Positions 18,196-26,307 of a stretch of DNA of 64,000 bases are shown here, one piece after another. The stretch's first letter is position 1; each line of letters opens with the position of its first letter. A program made the position numbers and the translations under genes. This DNA comes from Pirellulaceae bacterium (GTDB lineage Bacteria; Planctomycetota; Planctomycetia; Pirellulales; Pirellulaceae), in the NCBI GenBank assembly GCA_026004795.1, contig BPJV01000001.1, positions 592,446-656,445 on the forward strand, given 5' to 3'. The notes below the pieces were generated by a model, which saw only the letters and a program-made list of their open reading frames with translations, had not been told where the DNA came from and searched no databases.

Positions 18196-19101
18196 TTACG
18201 GTTGTGGCTCGGCGGTGGGGATGGGGCATCCGACCTGGCGCTGGATCTGGATCAACGTACCGGACAATGACGTCGCCAGGCGGAGTTGTTGCAATTCGAA
18301 GCTCAATAACTCGCGATACGTTTCGACGACGGAGAAGAACTCGCTGCGCTTGCCGCGATAATCCGCCAGGTTGATCTCCAACGTCTGTTCGGTTCGCGGG
18401 ATGATCTTGTCTTCGAAGATCTGATACTGATCGGCCAGCGCGTCGGCCTGGGCGACCAGGTGCCGAATCTTGCCGCCGATCAAGTTCCGCTCCGCGTCCA
18501 GCATTTCGATGCTGCTGGCGGACTGATGAGCCGCTTCGGAGATGCCGGCGCGGATCTTGTCACGCCATATGGGCAGGGTCATGCCGACGGTGAAGGCGAA
18601 GTTGTCGTTACCGTTGGCTACTGGGCTGATGGCGTCCTGCTGCGTCACCATCAACCAGTTCATGCCGACCTGGAAATCGGGGTACCGTTGCAGGCAAGCC
18701 AATCGTTGTTTCTGGCGATCGCGAGCGATCTGCCACACCAATCCCTGGAGCTCCGGATTGCACTGTTCGGCAAGCTGCAGCAATTCATCCAGCGAGGCCA
18801 ATTGGGACACCGGAGACAAATCGAAGTCGACTTCAGGCAGTTCACCGGCCGGTCGGGACAGCAACGCCGCCAGACCGCGCAGAACCGGAGGATTCACTTT
18901 AAAGGTATACACATCGCCGAATTGCCAATACCGGAGCCCAGCGTACCAATGACCCAGCTCATCGTACACCGGTGCCTGATACACTGCCGAATAACAGAGT
19001 CCCCCCGAAACGATCAGGAACAGCACCAGGGCGATTAACCGCCGTCGCCCTTGACCGTGCGCCCGGTTCCGATCAGCTCGCTGAATGGTAGCACCGATCA
19101 T
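18196..19101 (-). pseudogene. In-frame chimera: 5' end of a GT39 gene fused to the 3' part of a TolC-family gene
   Basis: Residues 1-96 start like the GT39 enzyme (one TM helix, then VYDELGHWYAG, KVNPPVLRGLAALLSRPAGELPEVDFDLSP; compare WDEWGHLPSG and NPPLTRLIGAVPVWLAGG in the copy at 2867). From about residue 98 (near 18810) the protein is the C-terminal two-thirds of a TolC/CusC outer-membrane factor: SLDELLQLAEQCNPELQ, RYPDFQVGMNWLM, FTVGMTLPIWRDKI, ADYRGKRSEFFSVVETYRELL. The reading frame is continuous through the join. The TolC signal peptide and first repeat are gone and a cytoplasm-proximal TM helix replaces them, so the product should not reach the outer membrane. ATG at 19101 overlaps the upstream stop (ATGA), the normal cassette spacing. 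Confidence 0.8.
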
Positions 19102-20108
19102 CGTCTGCGCCGTAGCTTACGCACTGTGAGGACAAGCAATACGATTCCAAACACGAGCAATCCGAGATTGAAGACCAGGCGCCCCCAATCTCGTCCCGGT
19201 TCGGGCAATCCGTAGGCCGTCAGATAGAACTCTTCCGGATTGCAATCGCACGGAGTGACTTCCAGCACGTCAATTGTCGATCGAGAGATAAGCTTCTTTC
19301 CGTCATGATACCGCCACGTCTCAACGAATTTCTTGGGGACACGCCTGCCGTCAATTAATTGGTATTCGCCGTGAAACTCTACATAATAATCCGGATCAAC
19401 ATCCCACCATGCCCGGCGAATCACCCAGTCCTCGTTGGGCGATACAAGCATCCAGGCGGGTCGAAGCTCATTCCCACCGACCTGGTACAACCCTTCGATA
19501 CGAACAAACTCCTCTCCATTTCCCTCGGTCACCGTTGAAACCGAGGAGACTTCAAAAAATGCGTCATTCAGACCGCGTGACCCGTGGGCGATGTTCTCAA
19601 ACGAACATGCTTCCATGAAGATGAACCCAGCTCCCAATGGCCACAGATTCGTGTCATGCGGGATGTCAAGCGAATGGTTGGGTCTTTCCCGTTCTACCAC
19701 GTCAGACAGATGATACTTTTTTCTCGCCCCTACCACCGAGGCTTCGTACTCCGGATTGAGAATCTCGATCGTGTGAGCCTCCAGCCTCTCGTCTTTCATC
19801 CGCTTCTCTACCTTGATCAACTGCTCGCTCAGGCAGAAACACGAACTCCGAATGCCCTCGAAAACGTCAACCGGCTTATTCGGGGGAAATGATTCCGTGG
19901 TGAAGAGGTATTTGAAGCACCGTTTATCCAGGAATTCTAATAACTTCGGTTGCGCTTGCGCAAGCTCCGCCAATACCACTTCTTTCGACAGGCTTGCATC
20001 CTGGGCAACTACCGTGCAGCACCACGGTGCAACGAACGCCACCACCCCCACCACAATCCCGAAAATCATGGCCGCCCACCAAATCGATCTGTCCGATTGC
20101 ATAACCAC
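19098..20108 (-). CDS. Secreted protein with C-terminal membrane anchor (cassette B copy)
   Basis: 336 residues. Signal sequence (about 9-36, ending VVAQDASL), an extracytoplasmic domain of about 265 residues with strand-rich segments (FVRIEGLYQVGG, YYVEFHGEYQLIDGRRVPKKFVETWRY), and a C-terminal helix (LVFNLGLLVFGIVLLVLTV) ending in RKLRRRR. Architecture and gene order match the protein at 4634-5635, though sequence similarity is low; a LolA-like fold is suspected for both. It sits 12 bases behind the GT2 gene and overlaps the GT39 start by 4 bases. Substrate or partner unknown. Confidence 0.6.
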   Translation of the reverse strand: MVMQSDRSIWWAAMIFGIVVGVVAFVAPWCCTVVAQDASLSKEVVLAELAQAQPKLLEFLDKRCFKYLFTTESFPPNKPVDVFEGIRSSCFCLSEQLIKVEKRMKDERLEAHTIEILNPEYEASVVGARKKYHLSDVVERERPNHSLDIPHDTNLWPLGAGFIFMEACSFENIAHGSRGLNDAFFEVSSVSTVTEGNGEEFVRIEGLYQVGGNELRPAWMLVSPNEDWVIRRAWWDVDPDYYVEFHGEYQLIDGRRVPKKFVETWRYHDGKKLISRSTIDVLEVTPCDCNPEEFYLTAYGLPEPGRDWGRLVFNLGLLVFGIVLLVLTVRKLRRRR

Positions 20109-20120
20109 TTCCTCAAGCCA

Positions 20121-20888
20121 CTAACGATAATTGAAAGTACAAATGGAATCGCGCCAGCAGACCTTCCTCCCCTCCGCTCGGGACCGTGGGCTGTAACTAA
20201 TGGGAGCCTCATGGAAAGACGCCACCTGCGGCAGATGCGCGTTCAACTCTTGGCACAAATCAAACCCAACGCTTTCGAGCGTCCACGACTTGACTAACTT
20301 GGTACGAAACAACTTGTAACAAGTCGCCGGATCGGAAAGCACTACGCCGTGCTTTATCCGCAGCACCAATCCCAGTATCTTGACCGCCCAGTAATTGAGT
20401 CGCGCCCCTCCCGTACGACGACCGCGATGGAGATAACGCGATCCGTAGACAGCATCCAAATCGTCCGCGAGTGCGATTTCGAGAAGGACGCGCAGTTCTC
20501 GGGGATCGTACTCAAGGTCCGCGTCTTGAATCACTGTGTACGTGCGATTCACCAGTTCGAGGCCACTTCGGAATGCCGCGCCTTTACCTCGATTGGCTTC
20601 ACAGGCAACGACTAGCAAACGCAGATCTTCTTTCAAGTGCCGAACTATCTCGCCCGTGCCGTCGGTGGATCCGTCATCGACCACAATGATTTCGGCTGCA
20701 GGTAACGCCTGGCGGACCCGACGCAACAGCACTTCCACCGTTGGCGCCTCGTTGTAACACGGAACGATGACGGACAAGGACGCCGATAGATCGGGAGAAG
20801 AATCGGCGGGGTGCGGTCGCTCAATTCGGCCATCGAGCGCCGCCCGACCGGCCAGGTTGAGCCGAACGGATTCGCCGCTGGTAATCAC
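20121..20888 (-). CDS. GT2 glycosyltransferase (cassette B copy)
   Basis: 255 residues, a stand-alone GT2 domain of the polyprenyl-phosphate sugar synthase type: SVIVPCYNEAPTVEVLLRRV, IIVVDDGSTDGTGEIV, GKGAAFRSGLE, VIQDADLEYDPREL, SDPATCYKLF. The DxD-like DAD is intact. It lacks the MauE and DUF1573 domains of the cassette A paralogue and ends right after the catalytic domain (WRDSICTFNYR). It supplies the reference reading frame for the frameshift in 5987-7680. GTG at 20888 is used by alignment. First gene of the minus-strand cassette B: GT2, anchored protein, then the split GT39. Confidence 0.85.
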   Translation of the reverse strand: MITSGESVRLNLAGRAALDGRIERPHPADSSPDLSASLSVIVPCYNEAPTVEVLLRRVRQALPAAEIIVVDDGSTDGTGEIVRHLKEDLRLLVVACEANRGKGAAFRSGLELVNRTYTVIQDADLEYDPRELRVLLEIALADDLDAVYGSRYLHRGRRTGGARLNYWAVKILGLVLRIKHGVVLSDPATCYKLFRTKLVKSWTLESVGFDLCQELNAHLPQVASFHEAPISYSPRSRAEGRKVCWRDSICTFNYR

Positions 20889-20950
20889 GGCCGCTTCCGT
20901 CGCATGCCCCGTGGCACCCAGAGTCCCGTCAGCGTCTTTCGGGTCACAGT

Positions 20951-21240
20951 CTGGCGATCTGGCGATCTGATTCTAGCATGACGCACGCCTCTTTGCTTGA
21001 CGCCTGAGCTGAGAAAGCCCCCAGCGAGACATCCAAAACCACACTCGTTTTAACGCCTCGAGATCGCTTGTCAATCGTTTTGTGAAACTTTTCGCCGAAA
21101 AACTTGGGAGGCAGGTCCGCGCCTCGACCCAGCGCTTGCCACGGCCCGAGTTACCACATGTGACCGCAAGCAACATGGAAACCAATCCAGTTCGGTCACC
21201 GCGTAGCGACTCGCCCCCAACGCCCTCAACCACCAGACGT
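20951..21240. repeat. Leader region of cassette B, duplicated from cassette A
   Basis: Two CTGGCGAT units (20951-20966) followed by sequence matching 7780-8130 in several long blocks, including the TAGCATGACGCACGCCTC segment and the AAGCCCCCAGCGAGACATCCAAAACC segment. It marks the upstream limit of the cassette duplication. No gene is seen between 20889 and 21418 apart from the promoter-like site at 21284. Confidence 0.7.
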
Positions 21241-21283
21241 CCAATTTGTACCGCTCACTCGTGTTCAACGTTTGAAAAACGGC

Positions 21284-21315
21284 TTGACAGAAAACGGGGG
21301 GGGGGGGGGTAGAAT
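21284..21315 (+). promoter_or_regulatory. Promoter-like site with a 14-G spacer tract (phase-variation candidate)
   Basis: TTGACA (21284-21289, perfect -35) and TAGAAT (21310-21315, near-consensus -10) are separated by 20 bases, of which 21296-21309 are 14 consecutive G. Removing three G would give the ideal 17-base spacing. The site is 104 bases ahead of the DUF1573 gene at 21419, which heads a plus-strand set of secreted proteins. Confidence 0.5.
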
Positions 21316-21418
21316 GCCACTTGAATTCAGTCTATTCGTGGCGACCTCTTCGAACCCGGATTCGATCGGGAACGTAATCTCAGCAAGTACCAGCATCCGT
21401 CAGTGAGGGCTAGAATCG

Positions 21419-22663
21419 ATGTCGATGCAGAGTGCCTTGCCATCTTCTTTGGATGAACGGCCTGTTCGATTCGGGTTGCCTGCGGGCGCTTACAGAGCCA
21501 GGGTCACGGTTGGTCCTGTCGTAGGCGCGTGGTTGGTCGCAGCGAGCCTTTTATCCGCAGCCGTTGCTTCTCCGATTGAACCGGATGCGCAGGACGACGA
21601 GCAACCGGTGGTGCGGGTGAAAGCACCGATCGTCTATTACGCGGAGACCCTGCGGGCCACTGTCGAGCTTGGCGACTTGCCTGTCGCAAAACGCTGTACG
21701 GCGATTGTCGATTTGGTCAACACCACCGACGAGGTAATCGAGGTTCGCCGGGCCGAAACTTCTTGCGGCTGCATTGAAGTGGTCGTTCCGAAGCAGGATT
21801 TGCCGCCGGGGGAATCGCTGAAGTTGTCACTGCAGGTTGATGTTCCCAGCCGAGCCAAGGATATCACTCAGGTGCAAGTCCTTACCTTGTGGGGAGTTGG
21901 GAAAAAAGGCGTGACCGTGGCCCTGCGTTTTAATATTGCCGGGCTTCTTTGCTTCAAACACGACACGTTTATCACCCGGTCGGACCGCGGGGCATCGCAG
22001 GTTGTGTTCGCGGTTCCAGTATTGATGTCTCCCCCTGGCAAGTGGAGTGAAATACGGGCAAGCACTCGTCTTCGCGAGAGTACGCCGCCATCGTTCAACG
22101 TTGTCGCCAGCCCGATTGTCGACCGGAGCGATGTAGCCATTGAATGCAAGGTCACTTCGACTTCCGGACTCAAGGAATCTTTCGTGTTCGATTTGGAAAT
22201 CGAGAATCCGGCATCTGGTGCGATAGACTCGATCGCCTGTGTGGTGGAGGTCGAGCAGCCGGTGGAAATCGCGCCGCGAGTACTCCGGTTGGTCCTCATT
22301 GATTCGGAAGAACAAACATCCGGCGATTCTGGTGAGCGAATCTATCGGGCGTCGGGACTGATGCGTATCTCGGAGCAGTTCGCGACGACGTCTGCTCGTT
22401 TCGATCCAGAGCGGGTCGTCGAGATTGAACCGATCATAAGCTGTACCGCTGAGCACGGGTCGGTGACTTGCCGAGCAAGAAGAATCGGACAGGGAATCTA
22501 CCGGTTGGCGTTCGAAGTGCGTATCCCGGAAGCACGTGGCGCAACGCTGCCAAAAAAACCGTCGACCGTCAACGTGAACGTCGACCTCGGCAAACATCAG
22601 TTCCGGATTCCACTCGGGACTAACTTCACCTCGTCTCTTATAAAAGGACAAAACGATGATTGA
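21419..22663 (+). CDS. Secreted DUF1573 domain protein
   Basis: 414 residues. An N-terminal hydrophobic segment (about 30-50, VGAWLVAASLLSAAVASP) acts as signal peptide. Residues about 70-160 are a DUF1573 domain (CTAIVDLVNTTDEVIEVRRAETSCGCIEVVVPKQDLPPGESL, with the characteristic SCGC), an Ig-like fold found in secreted planctomycete and bacteroidete proteins. The remaining 250 residues are beta-rich and unrecognised (a second diverged Ig-like repeat is plausible). ATG 21419 and ATG 21425 are both possible. Its stop overlaps the next gene by 8 bases. The promoter-like site upstream contains a poly-G spacer. The DUF1573 theme is shared with the cassette A fusion protein. Confidence 0.75.
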   Translation: MSMQSALPSSLDERPVRFGLPAGAYRARVTVGPVVGAWLVAASLLSAAVASPIEPDAQDDEQPVVRVKAPIVYYAETLRATVELGDLPVAKRCTAIVDLVNTTDEVIEVRRAETSCGCIEVVVPKQDLPPGESLKLSLQVDVPSRAKDITQVQVLTLWGVGKKGVTVALRFNIAGLLCFKHDTFITRSDRGASQVVFAVPVLMSPPGKWSEIRASTRLRESTPPSFNVVASPIVDRSDVAIECKVTSTSGLKESFVFDLEIENPASGAIDSIACVVEVEQPVEIAPRVLRLVLIDSEEQTSGDSGERIYRASGLMRISEQFATTSARFDPERVVEIEPIISCTAEHGSVTCRARRIGQGIYRLAFEVRIPEARGATLPKKPSTVNVNVDLGKHQFRIPLGTNFTSSLIKGQNDD

Positions 22664-23192
22664 TCGGGCAATGGGCAAATCGTTGGTAGTTTGGCTGGCC
22701 GCCCTGGTTCTGTTTTCCGTGAATTCCAGTTGTCTGGCCCAGCAAATTGGTGACTCTAGTTCTGGCGATTCGGACGGTCCGTACGAATACCCAGACCCCA
22801 CCAATTGCATGGTGCTGAGGCCGTTCGACTGTCCACTTATTTCTGCTTTGCGGTGCACCGATGCCCCAGAGAGTTCGTGTGTTTACAACAATGAGAATCC
22901 TCCCAAGAAGGAGTGTCAATTCGTTGAAACGCGCGAGCTTGGTGGCTTGCCCTCTGCGATTGAATCACCAAACCCGTGGGAACTGGGATTTGACAAGGTG
23001 CGCGATGTTGACACGGCTTACTGCTATCAGGAGCGGTCGTGCGAGAAATATTGCATTGTGGTATGGGATGAAGACGAGCAACGGGATCGATTAACCTGTG
23101 TGTCGCATGACAGTAGCGTGCCGTGGGCCGATGCTGGAGATTCTTACCCGGTTCGAGAGTACGATCCTGCGGCGAACCCTTGCCACTGGTAG
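22656..23192 (+). CDS. Cysteine-rich secreted protein, unknown
   Basis: 178 residues. Signal peptide (about 6-30, LVVWLAALVLFSVNSSCLAQQ) and a mature part with about 13 cysteines in pairs (NCMVLRPFDC, SALRCTDAPESSC, AYCYQERSCEKYC, LTCVS) ending in NPCHW. No family recognised. Start at ATG 22656 overlaps the DUF1573 gene, giving translational coupling; ATG 22671 is an alternative. Like the 86-residue Cys-rich peptide of cassette A it follows a DUF1573-containing gene, so the pairing of DUF1573 with a Cys-rich exported protein occurs twice in the window. Confidence 0.65.
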   Translation: MIDRAMGKSLVVWLAALVLFSVNSSCLAQQIGDSSSGDSDGPYEYPDPTNCMVLRPFDCPLISALRCTDAPESSCVYNNENPPKKECQFVETRELGGLPSAIESPNPWELGFDKVRDVDTAYCYQERSCEKYCIVVWDEDEQRDRLTCVSHDSSVPWADAGDSYPVREYDPAANPCHW

Positions 23193-23349
23193 ATGGCAAT
23201 CTTATTCGATTCTTTTCAGACTGGCAAAAGCTCTTGGTCATCGGACGGCGCTTTAGACTCACGGCGCCGCTTTGGGCGCTTGACGGTTTCGTAGCATCCT
23301 CGTACCTTCGGAATTCAAAATGTGTGCGCGATCCCGCATTGAGAGAACC

Positions 23350-24327
23350 ATGTCGTGGGCCAGGCAATTGCCGGTAGTCGCTCTTCTTGCCGTATACAGC
23401 CACTCGATCGCGCTAGGCCAGCCGCAGGGCAGCGATCAACAGCGTTTGGAGTCACCTCATCGGCCCATATTGCTAAATGCAGCGGCGGTTCGCACTTTCG
23501 ACGTTCTTATTCGTCGGGAAGTACTCCACGACATCGCACCACGGAACGTCCGCCGCGCCGTCTCTTTCAAACGAGTAATCGTCGACTTGGATAAAAAACG
23601 TTTCCTTGCTTTAACCGAGGGCACGTCGTACACGTTAAAAGAAAGCACGGCAAGAGAGACCGTCAGACGAGCGGGTATGCTGCATTTTGACGGCAGGACG
23701 TATCGGGCGGATCCCATCGGTCAAATCAGACTCGTGAAGAGCGATCTCTACGGGGAATTGTCATCAATCGGCATCTTTGATTGGCGGATGATCGGTGTGC
23801 AACAGTTTCCGTTCGCGTGGTACGCACCCGCACACGGGTTCAGTTTCGACGCCCACTTGGCTAAGTCTTTACGACCCGGGACGCTTGCGAAAGTGGAAGA
23901 GGTTCCGCGAAAGCCCGACTTGCTCAGGATATTCCGCCGGACAATCAGCGATCACCCGGAAGTCTTGGGGAATGATTGGGATTGGCGCATCGATAAAACG
24001 ACGCTGATGCCGGTCGAATTCACTCGGTCGATCCGCTGGAAACGCGATGGCGTGATCAAGACGGCAGTGGAGCGGCGCGAAACATACCAGTGGCAGGATC
24101 GAGATGGAATTTATCTGCCGAAATCGGTGACCGCTGAGGAGCTTGCGTCAGAAGACGGCATCGAATATGTCGTCGAAACAAACGCCCAGTTTCATTGGTT
24201 TTTCGTCAATGAACCCATTTCCGAAGAGCGATTCTCGCAACGGTACTTGACCGACCCTACCGCTTTCCAAGACCTGATCGATCCGTCTCGTTGCGGAGCT
24301 TCGGATTTGATCACCTCCGAGGAGTAA
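23350..24327 (+). CDS. Secreted LolA-like protein, unknown
   Basis: About 325 residues from ATG 23350 (chosen because the signal peptide MSWARQLPVVALLAVY then has a normal short n-region; ATG 23320 is also in frame). The mature part has strand-rich segments and DKTTLMPVEFTRSIRW followed by DGIYLPKSVTAEEL, the turn pattern of LolA-like outer-membrane lipoprotein-sorting proteins; this is inference. There is no C-terminal anchor, unlike 4634-5635 and 19098-20108. It is 157 bases behind the Cys-rich protein gene, likely the third gene of the same transcript. Confidence 0.55.
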   Translation: MSWARQLPVVALLAVYSHSIALGQPQGSDQQRLESPHRPILLNAAAVRTFDVLIRREVLHDIAPRNVRRAVSFKRVIVDLDKKRFLALTEGTSYTLKESTARETVRRAGMLHFDGRTYRADPIGQIRLVKSDLYGELSSIGIFDWRMIGVQQFPFAWYAPAHGFSFDAHLAKSLRPGTLAKVEEVPRKPDLLRIFRRTISDHPEVLGNDWDWRIDKTTLMPVEFTRSIRWKRDGVIKTAVERRETYQWQDRDGIYLPKSVTAEELASEDGIEYVVETNAQFHWFFVNEPISEERFSQRYLTDPTAFQDLIDPSRCGASDLITSEE

Positions 24328-24779
24328 ATCTCAATTGGGCCTTTGTCTGGTGCGTAACCGTTCACGGGTTGGTTGAAACGTGGCGGGCATGCGCCCTGAA
24401 GCATCCGCATCGAGCCAACCGCCAGCACCGGCAGCCCCCTGAGCCTCTACCACCCTCTAGCCCGCTCAGCCACACCAGCCACCCGCTTGATTCCATCCAA
24501 GATTTTTGCCGCCTGCACGCTTACCGCACACTCACCGAAGCTGATCGGCTAGGACCGCAGCGAGCCCCTGGTGTTCGAGCGGCTGAAGCTTCGTGTGCAG
24601 GTTAGCTTCGCGTGCCGGTTAGCTCCGCGTGCTGGCTAGCTTCGTGTGCTGGTTAGCTTCGTGTGCTGGTCACGCTGCTCCCGAATTACGTTTGTGAAGA
24701 GGAAGCGGCGCCCTGCGTCGGGCAGCCGCCTTGCTCCGGCACGCCGCCCCGACTGCCTCCAGCCCCGACTGCCCCCGGA
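24328..24779. other. Intergenic stretch with a tandem repeat
   Basis: No gene is supported between the secreted-protein gene and the convergent GT25-sulfotransferase gene. Pro/Ser-rich open frames here are low-complexity shadows. It holds the 17-bp tandem array described separately and no clear terminator hairpin. Confidence 0.6.
24585..24668. repeat. 17-bp tandem repeat, about five copies
   Basis: Unit GTTAGCTTCGTGTGCTG with one to three substitutions per copy: 24601-24617, 24618-24634, 24635-24651, 24652-24668, plus a degenerate copy at 24585-24600. Each unit contains TAGC and is not a multiple of three in a coding context. Confidence 0.85.
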
Positions 24780-26108
24780 TCAACTGGACCGAATAAACTG
24801 CACAGCGCGAACAAAACACTCTGGCGTGGGGACGAAGTCGAGGAAGCCAGTGATCTCCGCCAGTACCCGGCGTGGCTCCCTACGCAACCGATCGAACTCG
24901 ACGCGCAGGAAGGAACACCGGGTCGAGCGGAGGAACTCCTCGCGACCGATCAACATCTGCCGAATGACGGTGGTACAAGTGTCCAATGGCCAGCCCCATC
25001 CACGTTTGGCCAACGAGTTGATGATGTGCTCTTCGTCCCGATCGACGACGAGTAACCTTGGTCGGTCCCACGCCGTTTCTAGATCTGCCCCCATCAGGCA
25101 GAAACTAGGGTGTTTGCCCCCCACCAGAGCGCACTGTTGTTGAAACGTCCGCGTGTGACCTGATGCCCAGATGCGCAGTAATTCACGACGATCTGCGGAG
25201 GGCAACTGTTCGATCATCCACGGCTCCTGGAACATATGACGGCAGAGCTTGGCCAATCCGGCCGCTTCGAAATGCCCCGTGTAATTCGTCCGATCGGGCC
25301 TTTCGAAATTCCGGCCCATGGAAATGCCCAAGTGATGCAGCGCACCGGACAGGGCACTGGTGCCACTGCTGAACGGGCCGATTACGGCTACCAGCGGCAA
25401 CCAAAGCTTGGCTTCGTCGATCTCGGCAGCACTGACGAACGGCCGAAACCGCAGGGCTTGACCGACGATATCGCTTTCACCACCATCTTGCGCAATCAGC
25501 CAATTAGCGGGAACGTAGATTCCGTCAGGATTTCGCTTTTGATACTCGCCGAGTATGTGATCGACGTGATGGATCGCCGGCCAATTTTCGCGGTTGGTCA
25601 AAAAGGTGCGAATCTCCTTCATCGTTTGTTTTCCACGGTAGGCGTAGGCGTGCATGCGATTCACATTGAACGGCCGATAGACGACCGAGTTGACCGGCCG
25701 AGGACGTCCCAGGTGCAACTGAATGTGTTGCCCGCCAAAGAAAACTAGCCGCCAGTCGGCGGGCAGCATACCGAGAAACTGGCGGACACGGTCCGCAAAT
25801 CCGCGACAGCAAACCGCATCGTCCTCGAGCACCAACACCCGTTCGTAGCCGCGCGCTAACGCATCTTCGAGCACCGCCATGTGGGATCGATAGCAGCCCC
25901 AAGCGCCACGATTGTCCTGCCAATACTCCGGTGGCGTTTCCGCTAGACCATCGATGCCCGCAAATCGAAACGGTGGCCCAAACGGCCAGTCCGGCGGAAG
26001 CGATTGCAGGAATCGCTGCCATCGATCATGACGGCGCTCCAGATTGATGACGTACACCCGATCGAAAAAGTCATACAAATCCAGCGAGCTGGTCAGTGCT
26101 GTCGCCAT
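24780..26108 (-). CDS. GT25 glycosyltransferase fused to a sulfotransferase-like domain
   Basis: 442 residues. The N-terminal half (about 10-220) is a GT25 (LPS-type) glycosyltransferase: FDRVYVINLERRHDRW, WGCYRSHMAVLEDAL, RVLVLEDDAVCC (the EDD nucleotide-sugar/metal motif), HVDHILGEY. The C-terminal half (about 240-440) starts with a P-loop-like PAPS 5'-phosphate-binding motif (VAVIGPFSSGTSALSGALHHLG) and continues as a sulfotransferase-like domain (LLVVDRDEEHIINSLAKR, FLRVEFDRLRREP). The protein could both add a sugar and sulfate it on a surface glycan. ATG at 26108; divergent from the RHS gene with about 200 bases between. Both halves look intact. Confidence 0.75.
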   Translation of the reverse strand: MATALTSSLDLYDFFDRVYVINLERRHDRWQRFLQSLPPDWPFGPPFRFAGIDGLAETPPEYWQDNRGAWGCYRSHMAVLEDALARGYERVLVLEDDAVCCRGFADRVRQFLGMLPADWRLVFFGGQHIQLHLGRPRPVNSVVYRPFNVNRMHAYAYRGKQTMKEIRTFLTNRENWPAIHHVDHILGEYQKRNPDGIYVPANWLIAQDGGESDIVGQALRFRPFVSAAEIDEAKLWLPLVAVIGPFSSGTSALSGALHHLGISMGRNFERPDRTNYTGHFEAAGLAKLCRHMFQEPWMIEQLPSADRRELLRIWASGHTRTFQQQCALVGGKHPSFCLMGADLETAWDRPRLLVVDRDEEHIINSLAKRGWGWPLDTCTTVIRQMLIGREEFLRSTRCSFLRVEFDRLRREPRRVLAEITGFLDFVPTPECFVRAVQFIRSS

Positions 26109-26307
26109 GGTCGAACACCGCGATGAACAGTTGAAGAGCAGGACCGAAGATTTTCGGAAATTCCGCGCCTGAACAATTGTATCACCTGCGCGGATTTGCT
26201 ACATTCCTGATTGTCGCTCCCGAGACGAACACCTGGATGCCTAAACGCGACTGTGACAGGTCCTTTCTTTTCGATCCATCTCACGTCTTCTTTATGGAGT
26301 CCCGGGA

